A stretch of 22,813 nt of DNA, from NCBI GenBank assembly GCA_964561605.1, contig CAZLQD010000049.1:1-22813 (forward strand), in the 5' to 3' direction. Origin of the DNA: JALUZX01 sp964561605. GTDB taxonomy: Bacteria > Planctomycetota > UBA1135 > JALUZX01. Under the pieces are notes generated by a model. The model saw only the letters and a program-made list of their open reading frames with translations, did not search any database and was not told the DNA's origin. A program made the translations under genes and the position numbers. Each line of letters begins with the position of its first letter. Position 1 is the stretch's first letter. This document shows, piece by piece, positions 7,476 through 16,106 of the stretch.

Positions 7476-7658
7476 TCAGCTCCCGCCGAGTTCCAGACCC
7501 AGAGGCTGGATGGGAGAAGTAGCAGTGCTCCTCTGGGTCACCTGGGCCGTCCGATTCCGGAAGCTGCCCTTCTTGTAGACATAGAGCCGGGGCCTTTCGA
7601 AAGGCTTCCGCTCCATCTCCCGGTCTCCGCCGGGCTTACTCGTGTTCGGCCTGTTCAT
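7476..7658 (-). CDS. small basic protein; putative RiPP precursor with lasso-type leader motif
   Basis: 60 residues, rich in Arg, Lys, Thr and Ser. ATG at 7658 is preceded by GGAAGGGCGG. The gene has its own promoter-like sequence (7727-7755) and a very strong terminator (7400-7436), which argues for a real, separately expressed gene despite its size. Residues about 19-36 (FERPRLYVYKKGSFRNRT) resemble the leader of lasso-type RiPP precursors, Y/F-x-x-P-x-L ... G-x-x-x-x-x-T, the part bound by a PqqD-like recognition element. The following stretch ends in SPIQPLGLELGGS and would be the core. No cyclase, protease or RRE gene is in the window, and the L-to-G spacing is two residues longer than usual. 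It could instead be an unrelated small basic protein. Confidence 0.65.
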   Translation of the reverse strand: MNRPNTSKPGGDREMERKPFERPRLYVYKKGSFRNRTAQVTQRSTATSPIQPLGLELGGS

Positions 7659-7726
7659 GATTCCGCCCTTCCAACGGTTTCCTTCCGCACACCCACGCGC
7701 GGGGATTCTTGAATCAAGAGGACTTA

Positions 7727-7755
7727 CTTATAAACCTCCCGGGACCGGCACACAA
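7727..7755 (-). promoter_or_regulatory. sigma-70-type promoter of the small gene
   Basis: On the minus strand TTGTGT (7750-7755) and TATAAG (7727-7732) are separated by exactly 17 nt. TATAAG is 5 of 6 to consensus. The AT-rich -10 stands out in this GC-rich background. It lies 69 nt upstream of the ATG at 7658 and implies a leader of about 60 nt. Confidence 0.6.
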
Positions 7756-7766
7756 CCCCCGTCCCG

Positions 7767-7803
7767 AAAAAAAACCAGAATCGTTCCGGGACGGTTCCGT
7801 CCC
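7767..7803 (-). terminator. possible terminator of the LON-domain gene
   Basis: On the minus strand the perfect palindrome GGGACGGAACCGTCCC (7788-7803) follows the LON gene stop by 23 nt. Eight Ts follow (7767-7774), but 13 nt separate stem and T-run, which is longer than in a standard intrinsic terminator. An alternative longer stem, GTCCCG with CGGGAC, would enclose the T-run. Confidence 0.35.
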
Positions 7804-7826
7804 CCAAGAGCCCGGGAAAGCCCCTC

Positions 7827-8537
7827 TCAGAACCTGGGCCGTCCCCTTCCCCCCGGAGATCCCTCCAAAGAAAAAACCCGGCGCGCTCCTTGGGCTCGCC
7901 GGGTTTCTCCAAAAAGGTTCCGGACGAATCGAATCCTCCGGGCCACGTCCAGGATCTCGAAGGCCTCCTGGCGGACCCGGACCGGGTGGGGAAGATGGGC
8001 GTTCACCAGGTCGGCGATCTGCCCCGGGGTGAGGGAGGCGGCCTCCCTCCTGGCGAAGGGACCCAGGTCGCCCACCTCCCTGAGGAGGATGGCGAGTTCC
8101 CGCTCCACCTCCTCGGTCCCGTCCTTCTCCACCAGGGGCTCCACCAGGCCGACCCTGGCGGGGCCTTCACGCTCCTCCGAAACCAGGCGGCCCCGGCTGA
8201 TCCCCTCGAAGGTCACGTGGACGCCCTGGGAGTAGGTGATCAGGTCCACTACCCGGCCCACGCCAACGACCTCGTACACCGGTTCCAGGTGGCGCTTGTG
8301 CGGGGCGAAACCCGGTTTCAGTGTGGCCAGGGAGACCAGGCTGTCCTCCAGCCTGGCCTTCTTGAGCATTTCCCGGAAGTGGAAATCCCTGACGTGCAGG
8401 GGCAACTTCCGTCCCGGATAGAGAAGGGCAGCGGGTAGAGGAAGGATGGGTGTGCGCCAGAGAGGCCTCCGGCCTCCCTCGAGGACCTCGCCCTTTTGTC
8501 GATGATCCACCATCCCGTCCTGGTCTGGAGATTGCAT
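7827..8537 (-). CDS. stand-alone LON substrate-binding domain protein
   Basis: 236 residues. The region from about 30 to 215 matches the LON (PUA-like) N-terminal domain of ATP-dependent protease La: TPILPLPAALLYPGRKLPLHV with the conserved L-P-L ... P-G, then FREMLKKA, PVYEVVGVGRVVDLI and VHVTFEGISRGRLV. The second half is the alpha-helical part (LAILLREV ... LTPGQIADLVNAHLPHPV ... AFEILDV). The AAA+ and protease domains are absent, so it cannot be a protease itself. Single-domain LON proteins are widespread and their role is unclear; they may bind substrates or act as adaptors. GGAAGA lies 8 nt before the ATG at 8537; a second in-frame ATG at 8513 is possible. A GGTCCC/GGGACC hairpin is found in the 5' leader near 8548. 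Confidence 0.88.
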   Translation of the reverse strand: MQSPDQDGMVDHRQKGEVLEGGRRPLWRTPILPLPAALLYPGRKLPLHVRDFHFREMLKKARLEDSLVSLATLKPGFAPHKRHLEPVYEVVGVGRVVDLITYSQGVHVTFEGISRGRLVSEEREGPARVGLVEPLVEKDGTEEVERELAILLREVGDLGPFARREAASLTPGQIADLVNAHLPHPVRVRQEAFEILDVARRIRFVRNLFGETRRAQGARRVFSLEGSPGGRGRPRF

Positions 8538-8604
8538 GAAAGTCTTCCAGGTCCCGGCGGGACCCTGCTCGCATGCCTGTTCTTAGACCTCGAAAAGAAA
8601 ATGG

Positions 8605-9093
8605 TTACCCCTCAACCCCCCTGGAAACAAGGGGAAAACAGGAAAACCCCCTCTCTCCTCCCGGAGAAGGTCCGACCTCCGCCGGGGAAGATCGGGGAAG
8701 GACCTGGGCCTGCCCTTTGCTGGAGAAGTCGAGAAGCCCCGACACGAAATGAGCCACCCCGCCGGCGTCGCCCCGGCGGACCAGGGTGAACCAGGGGATT
8801 TGCGGGCCGACCGGGTCGGCCCGGCCAATCGGCCCCTCTCGAGGCCGGAGGGTTCGAAGGGGGCCCATGTGGCCTGGGGCCAGGGCCGGATCAGCATCCA
8901 GCACCCGGAATACATATTCCCTCGAGGCAGGGGACCTTCCCAGGAGCCCCCCGGTCCCCCTGGTTTGGAGGCCGGGCCGGAGAGGCGGGAGCCTGGAGGC
9001 CGGCTCTTTCGCCCACCTCTTCCCCGGGGAGTCCCGGCTTCCCTCCACGAGGGGGGTGTGGACCGCAGGGACCTGGGGGCCCCCTTTCCTCAC
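8605..9093 (-). CDS. unrecognised ORF, translationally coupled to the phosphodiesterase
   Basis: 162 residues from a GTG at 9093 whose last two bases overlap the TGA stop of the upstream phosphodiesterase (GTGA). This junction is typical of translational coupling. Codon third positions are GC-rich over the first two thirds, as in true genes here, and less so near the end. The middle contains REYVFRVLDADPALAPGHMG and FTLVRRGDAGGVAHFVSGLL, which look protein-like, but I recognise no family. No signal peptide, membrane segment or catalytic motif is visible. It fills most of the 550-nt gap between the LON gene and the phosphodiesterase. It may be a real small gene, a decayed gene or a chance reading frame. 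Confidence 0.4.
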   Translation of the reverse strand: MRKGGPQVPAVHTPLVEGSRDSPGKRWAKEPASRLPPLRPGLQTRGTGGLLGRSPASREYVFRVLDADPALAPGHMGPLRTLRPREGPIGRADPVGPQIPWFTLVRRGDAGGVAHFVSGLLDFSSKGQAQVLPRSSPAEVGPSPGGERGFSCFPLVSRGVEG

Positions 9094-10460
9094 CCCTTCA
9101 TGAAATCCAGCAACCAGCGGCGGAAATCCTTCGCGTGGATCCCGTCCACCCCAGCCTCCGAGTTGGAGCAGATCAAGACCGGACTCTTTTCGGCCGCACT
9201 TGGGAGCCTTCCATGGGACCCGCCGACCATGGAAGGATCCAGGGGCACCACGTCCAGGAGCACCGAGAAGCCCAGCTTCCTCAGGAACAGCTTCCAGGCC
9301 GCGTAGAAACGCCCCTTTCCCATGAACAATTCCGCCGGGTCGTAGCCGGGCTTCCTATGGATGTCCACGGTCTCCGCGAAGTCCGGCGCCATGTCGTCGT
9401 CCAGCCACCAGGGGTAGGCGAACCAACGGCCCTCCTCGGCCAGGAGGACCAGCTCCCCGCTCCTGGGGTGGGCGATACCCATCTCCTCCTGGCCTTCCCG
9501 GTCCAGGACCCGCTCCACGCCGGGCAATTCCGACAAGACCCCCCGGATCCGGCCGAGGTCCTTGGGATCCGCCACGTATACATGGGCCGCCTGGTGATCC
9601 ACCACGGCGAAGGCCCGCGAGGCGACGGGGTCCAGGATCTCCCCGAAGGGAGTCTCCCGCACCTCCAGCAGGTCCGCCTCCCTGAGGAAACGGTTCAGGA
9701 AGACCGCCCCCGAGACGGGCTCGATCCCATACTCCGAAACCACCACCACTTCGAAGCCCTGGGCCCGGCCGTAGCCGATCAACCTCCCGGCCTGGGCGTC
9801 CAGCTCAGCCAGGGCCTTCCTCGACCTCGGATCATCCGGACCGTAACGCTGGAAGTCGTAGTCCAGGTGGGGAAGGTAGGTGAGGAGCAACGTTGGAGTC
9901 TGGTTCTCCATCACGTAGTTCGTGGCGTCCACGATCCACTTTGTGGACTTGATCCCCGCGTTGGGTCCCCAGAAATGGAACAGAGGAAAAGGCCCGAGTT
10001 TCTCCTGCAGGTTTTCCCGCAAATGCCTGGGGCGGGTCCACAAGTCCGGCACCTTCTGGCCTTTCGCCCCATAGCAAGGCCTGGGCGTCACCGCCACGTC
10101 CACGTTCATATCCATGGAGAACCACCAGAACAGGCGGGCCGCCGAGAAAGAAGAATCCAGCTTCCTCGCCTCGTCCCAGATCCTGTCTCCCCCCACGAGC
10201 CGGTCCGGCTGGCGCCAGAAGAAGACCTCCCCCAGCTCCCGCCAATACCAGCCGTTCCCCACGATCCCGTGCTCTGAAGGCATCGTGCCCGTCAGCCAGG
10301 TCGACTGGACCGGACAAGTCACAGCCGGAAAGACCGTCTCCATCGGGCAGACGAACCCCGTAGATGCCAGCGAAGAAAGATGCGGCGTCTCCTCTCCCAG
10401 AAGCCCCAACACCAGCCCCGGAACATCGATCACCAAAACCTTCCTCACAACACCCTCCAT
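9090..10460 (-). CDS. type I phosphodiesterase / nucleotide pyrophosphatase family protein (alkaline phosphatase superfamily)
   Basis: 456 residues from ATG at 10460. The alkaline phosphatase superfamily metal site is recognisable: D12 in VLVIDVPG, nucleophile T48 in VFPAVTCPVQST (the NPP-type F-P-x-x-T), an H-x-D in YLPHLDYDFQRYGP, an acidic residue in VVSEYGIEP, H in DHQAAHVY, and a C-terminal H in GGSHGRLP. The usual S-D-H-G motif is replaced by SEYG, with H supplied further on. The protein hydrolyses phosphodiester or phosphonate bonds; the substrate is unknown. Similar proteins occur in the ebo gene clusters of several phyla, but no other ebo gene is here. No signal peptide, so probably cytoplasmic. 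The start codon abuts a 29-nt repeat copy (10462-10489). In-frame upstream starts at 10493 and 10511 would run through the repeat and are less likely. Confidence 0.85.
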   Translation of the reverse strand: MEGVVRKVLVIDVPGLVLGLLGEETPHLSSLASTGFVCPMETVFPAVTCPVQSTWLTGTMPSEHGIVGNGWYWRELGEVFFWRQPDRLVGGDRIWDEARKLDSSFSAARLFWWFSMDMNVDVAVTPRPCYGAKGQKVPDLWTRPRHLRENLQEKLGPFPLFHFWGPNAGIKSTKWIVDATNYVMENQTPTLLLTYLPHLDYDFQRYGPDDPRSRKALAELDAQAGRLIGYGRAQGFEVVVVSEYGIEPVSGAVFLNRFLREADLLEVRETPFGEILDPVASRAFAVVDHQAAHVYVADPKDLGRIRGVLSELPGVERVLDREGQEEMGIAHPRSGELVLLAEEGRWFAYPWWLDDDMAPDFAETVDIHRKPGYDPAELFMGKGRFYAAWKLFLRKLGFSVLLDVVPLDPSMVGGSHGRLPSAAEKSPVLICSNSEAGVDGIHAKDFRRWLLDFMKG

Positions 10461-10461
10461 C

Positions 10462-10489
10462 TTTCTGCCGGGAGTAGTTTTATAACGAA
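10462..10489. repeat. 29-nt dispersed repeat, copy 1
   Basis: One base shorter than and slightly diverged from copies 2-4: TTTCTGCCGGGAGTAG followed by TTTTATAACGAA. It sits directly against the phosphodiesterase start codon. On the minus strand it supplies TATAAA about 20 nt before that ATG. Confidence 0.85.
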
Positions 10490-10510
10490 CCATCACGCAC
10501 CATCCCCGCA

Positions 10511-10539
10511 TTTTCTGCCGGGTGGAGTTTTATAACGAA
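10511..10539. repeat. 29-nt dispersed repeat, copy 2
   Basis: TTTTCTGCCGGGTGGA followed by GTTTTATAACGAA, identical to copy 4 over all 29 bases. It is 22 nt before the start codon of the gene at 10562 and 50 nt from copy 1. The preceding bases (CATCCCCGCA) resemble those before copy 4, so homology may extend leftwards. Confidence 0.9.
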
Positions 10540-10561
10540 GGTGCTTTAAGATCCCTCGGTT

Positions 10562-13500
10562 ATGCGCGACTTCCACCTTCTCGTCCTCATTCTATCAACC
10601 ATGACCCTGCCCACCTTTCCCGCTCCTGGCCGTGACCTTCCCCGCCGGAGGACATCCTGGAACCCTGAAGGCCTTGGAAATCATAGGGTTCTGATCCATG
10701 TTCCCCAATCCGCACCTGCCGTCCGGGTCCGCATCCCCTGGAGGCGCCGCGACCCGGATCCAGCATCCATCGGCCTTCTCCTCGTCTCAGCCGAAAAGGG
10801 TCGAAGAGTCCGGAACCTCATGGTCCTTCGCTCCAACAGGGCTGAAGGGATCCTGGTCTTCCGGCCTCTCCCTGACCAGGGGGACTACTTCCTCTACTAC
10901 CTTCCCTTCCGCACAGAGGGCTCCAAGAACTACCCCCAAGTCCACTACCTCCCTCCCGAAACCACGGCCGACCCCGCCTGGATCCGCCGCAACAAGCTCC
11001 ATGGCTTGACCCCCGAATCCCCCCTCTTTCTGGAGTTGCCCGCCGCCCAAGTCCTGGCCTTCGAATCCAGGAGTCCTTTCCATGTCTTCACCGCCATGGA
11101 ACAAGCGGCCTCCCGCCAGGAGACGGAGGCCCTCATCGCCTCTCACCCCAAGGCCCCATTTCTCCTCTTCCCAGAATCTCGAAGGCATCCCATCCGGATG
11201 ATCCATTACCTCCCGCACCGGTGGGTCAAAAGGGGCCCCACCTCGTCCTTCGAAGGAAATGCCCGTCCAGGGGAGTTCTACACCTTTCAGATCGGTCTTT
11301 TCGCCTGCCGTGAGGCCCTGGAAGAGGTGGAGGTCTCGGGGTCTCTCCTTCGGGCTTCCTCTGGAAGCCCCCTTTCTTCAGAGCCCATCCGTTGCTTCCA
11401 AACCCAGGGAGTCGACTGGCAGGGCCGCCCATTCCACAGGACCATCCAGGTCCTTCCCGGGAGGATTCAAGCTCTCTGGTTCGGCGTCCAGATCCCGGCG
11501 GGAACTCAAGCCGGGCTATACCAGGGAAAAGTCATGGTCGCCCCAAAAGGGCTTCCTCCCACGGCTGTCCAGATCCGCCTCCAGGTCCAAGGCCCTCCCA
11601 TCGAGGAAGGGGGCGACCAGGAACCCTGGCGCCACTCCCGCCTCCGCTGGCTCGACTCCCGGATCGGCGCAACAGGAGATCCCGTCCACCCTTTCACGCC
11701 CGTCCAGCTCGACGAGAGATCCCGCCGGATCGAGATCCTGGGCCGACGAATCCTCCTCGGTCCCGACGGACTTCCCGCCCAGATTCAAAGCTTCTTCAAC
11801 CCTTCCGTCACCTCCGTCCGACCCCAAGGAGAAGACCCGACCCCCATCCTCGCCTCCCCTCTCCGCCTGGAGGCCCAGGGCCGGTCCATTCCCGGAGGCC
11901 GGACTTCCTGGACGGCCCGCACCTTCCGCTTCACCAAGTTCACCAAGAGCACTGTGGAATGGGAGTCCCTCTGGGAAGAAGAAAAGACAAACCTGGCGGC
12001 GACCCTCCGGGGAAAGTGCGAATTCGACGGATACCTTGCCATCTCGATCCTCCTCGCAGCCTCCCGCCCTATCTCCTTGGAAAACGTAGAGCTCCAGATG
12101 GCACTACCTGCCGCAACGGCTCGTTACATGATGGGCCTGGGTTTCAAGGGCGGGAAACGTCCCCGGGGCTTTTCTTGGAAATGGGACCCGGCCAAGAACC
12201 AGGACGCCCTCTGGGTGGGCCGAGCCGACGCAGGCATCCAGGTGAGTTGGCGGGACGAGCACTACCTTCGCCCTTTGAACACCAACTTCTACCACCTCAA
12301 ACCTTTGGTCATGCCCCGTTCCTGGTGCAACGGAGGAAAAGGCGGAGTTCAGGCAGGGGAAGACTCCCACGGAAATTTCCTGGTCCGGGCCTTCAGCGGC
12401 CCTCTCACCCTCCGGCCCGGCGGTCCTCTCCATTTCGACTTCACCCTGCTGGTGACCCCCTTCAAACCCCTGGACACCCGGGCTCACTTCACCCGGCGCT
12501 ACTACCACTCCTATGCTCCCCCCGCCAAGATCGCCGCCACCGGGGCCAACGTTGTCAACATCCACCACGCCACGCCGGTCAATCCCTACATCAATTACCC
12601 CTTCCTCCGCTTGAAGAAACTGAAAGCCTACATCGAAGAGGCCCACCGGCTCGGCCTTAAAGTCAAGATCTACGACACCGTAAGAGAACTCTCCAACCAC
12701 GCGCCGGAGATCTTCGCCCTGAGGAGCCTGGGGACAGAAATCTTCGCCCCCGGACCGGGAGGGGGGCCTTCCTGGTTACAGGAACACCTGGGGGAGAACT
12801 ACATCGCCGGCTGGTGCGTGCCCCGGTACGACGACGCTGCCGTAATCAACAACGGAGTTTCCCGCTGGCACAACTATTACCTGGAAGGCCTGGATTATCT
12901 GGCCCGGAAAACTTCCATCGACGGGCTCTACATCGACGACATCGCCTTCGACAGGACCATCATGCAAAGGGCCCGCCGAATCCTGGAACACCGCCGTGGA
13001 GAATGTCTCATCGATCTCCATTCAGCCAACCAATACAACCCAAGGGACGGATTCGCCTCCAGCGCCAACCTATACATGGAACACTTCCCATACCTGGACC
13101 GACTCTGGTTCGGAGAATACTTCGACTACGACGCTCCCCCCGACTACTGGCTCGTGGAGATCGCCGGGATCCCATTCGGTCTCATGGGCGAAATGCTCCA
13201 GGGAGGGGGAAATCCCTGGCGAGGTATGCTCTTCGGAATGACCGCACGCCTTCCGTGGGCGGGAGACCCCAGATCCATCTGGAAGCTCTGGGACCATTTC
13301 GGAATCGCCCGATCCACCATGATCGGCTGGTGGGACCCGGAATGCCCCGTGAAGACCAACGACGAACGAATCCTGGCAACCGTCTACAAAAAGAAGGACA
13401 AGTGTCTCGTCGTACTCGCCTCCTGGGCCGGCGAACCCGTCCAAGTGCGGCTCCGCATGAACTGGAAAGCCCTGGGCCTGGACCCAAGGAAAACCCGTCT

Positions 13501-13609
13501 CAACGCCCCCGCCATTCCCAAACTCCAAGAACCCCGGACCTACCGGCCCGACGACCCCATCCCCATCCCCCCCCGCCAAGGCCAGATCCTGTCATTTTCT
13601 GCCGGGTGA
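10562..13609 (+). CDS. large secreted glycoside-hydrolase-like protein (GH123 / DUF6067-like)
   Basis: 1015 residues with a probable signal peptide (LLVLILSTMTLPTFPAPG). Beta-sandwich-like modules fill about 30-640. A TIM-barrel-like domain follows (about 650-930): ANVVNIHHATPVNPYINYPF, LKAYIEEAHRLGLKVKIYDT, then D787-G-L-Y-I-D792-D793-I-A-F-D797, where the paired Asp at the end of a strand is the best candidate for the catalytic acid(s). DLHSANQYNP and WFGEYFDYDAPPDYWLVE follow. The C-terminus is a beta-sandwich (KCLVVLASWAGEPVQVRL). The arrangement matches GH123-related DUF6067 proteins of Planctomycetota and Bacteroidota; the substrate is unknown. No Shine-Dalgarno lies close to the ATG (GAAGGTG is about 20 nt away). 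The last five codons and stop are inside repeat copy 3. The gene is flanked by two repeat copies on each side. Confidence 0.8.
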   Translation: MRDFHLLVLILSTMTLPTFPAPGRDLPRRRTSWNPEGLGNHRVLIHVPQSAPAVRVRIPWRRRDPDPASIGLLLVSAEKGRRVRNLMVLRSNRAEGILVFRPLPDQGDYFLYYLPFRTEGSKNYPQVHYLPPETTADPAWIRRNKLHGLTPESPLFLELPAAQVLAFESRSPFHVFTAMEQAASRQETEALIASHPKAPFLLFPESRRHPIRMIHYLPHRWVKRGPTSSFEGNARPGEFYTFQIGLFACREALEEVEVSGSLLRASSGSPLSSEPIRCFQTQGVDWQGRPFHRTIQVLPGRIQALWFGVQIPAGTQAGLYQGKVMVAPKGLPPTAVQIRLQVQGPPIEEGGDQEPWRHSRLRWLDSRIGATGDPVHPFTPVQLDERSRRIEILGRRILLGPDGLPAQIQSFFNPSVTSVRPQGEDPTPILASPLRLEAQGRSIPGGRTSWTARTFRFTKFTKSTVEWESLWEEEKTNLAATLRGKCEFDGYLAISILLAASRPISLENVELQMALPAATARYMMGLGFKGGKRPRGFSWKWDPAKNQDALWVGRADAGIQVSWRDEHYLRPLNTNFYHLKPLVMPRSWCNGGKGGVQAGEDSHGNFLVRAFSGPLTLRPGGPLHFDFTLLVTPFKPLDTRAHFTRRYYHSYAPPAKIAATGANVVNIHHATPVNPYINYPFLRLKKLKAYIEEAHRLGLKVKIYDTVRELSNHAPEIFALRSLGTEIFAPGPGGGPSWLQEHLGENYIAGWCVPRYDDAAVINNGVSRWHNYYLEGLDYLARKTSIDGLYIDDIAFDRTIMQRARRILEHRRGECLIDLHSANQYNPRDGFASSANLYMEHFPYLDRLWFGEYFDYDAPPDYWLVEIAGIPFGLMGEMLQGGGNPWRGMLFGMTARLPWAGDPRSIWKLWDHFGIARSTMIGWWDPECPVKTNDERILATVYKKKDKCLVVLASWAGEPVQVRLRMNWKALGLDPRKTRLNAPAIPKLQEPRTYRPDDPIPIPPRQGQILSFSAG

Positions 13610-13623
13610 AGTTTTATAACGAA
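13595..13623. repeat. 29-nt dispersed repeat, copy 3
   Basis: TTTTCTGCCGGGTGAA followed by GTTTTATAACGAA, one base different from copies 2 and 4. That difference lies right after the TGA that ends the glycoside-hydrolase-like gene (13607-13609), so the repeat encodes the final residues Ser-Ala-Gly and the stop. Confidence 0.9.
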
Positions 13624-13655
13624 AGGTCGGCGACGGCGGGGTCCGCATCCCCCCA

Positions 13656-13684
13656 TTTTCTGCCGGGTGGAGTTTTATAACGAA
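13656..13684. repeat. 29-nt dispersed repeat, copy 4
   Basis: Identical to copy 2. It starts 61 nt after copy 3 starts and lies 91 nt before the pnp start codon. TATAAC within it could act as a -10 for pnp, but no clear -35 is present at the right distance. Confidence 0.9.
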
Positions 13685-13775
13685 AGGATTCTTCCTCCGA
13701 CGGAGTTATGCTGGCACCGGTCGGGAGAGGAGATGAGAATCCTCCTTCTACGTTCCACTACCAAGGAGGGGATCC

Positions 13776-15872
<2,097 letters not shown>

Positions 15873-16106
15873 TCCCCCTCCGCCGCCCGGCCCGCCACCA
15901 CCCTTACCGGGCCCGAACCACACTCCCCCACGGCCGGGCCGCCCCCCGCCCAACGCCACAAACCATCAACCCTCCGCCGCCCGAAGTCCGAAATATGCCT
16001 AGAGGGACCCACGGGGAAGGAGGGCCATCCGCCCTGCCTACCCCGGCCGGCACCGACCAAAACGCCCTCAAGGCCCCGGAAAAGGCGGAAACGGCAGGAG
16101 ACGCAC

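Noticed and set aside
8749..9306. Plus-strand ORF of 185 codons covering the gap and part of the phosphodiesterase gene
   Set aside because: It runs through the 3' end of a clear minus-strand gene, is Pro/Gly/Arg-rich and has no recognisable domain.
10465..10539. Inverted repeat ends of an insertion sequence
   Set aside because: All four 29-nt copies point the same way, and the gene between them is not a transposase, so they are not terminal inverted repeats of a standard IS.
15873..16106. Terminator or small RNA between pnp and the HD-GYP gene
   Set aside because: The region is C-rich with some short complementary stretches (CCGGGCC-type), but no stem followed by a T-run and no promoter pair could be supported.
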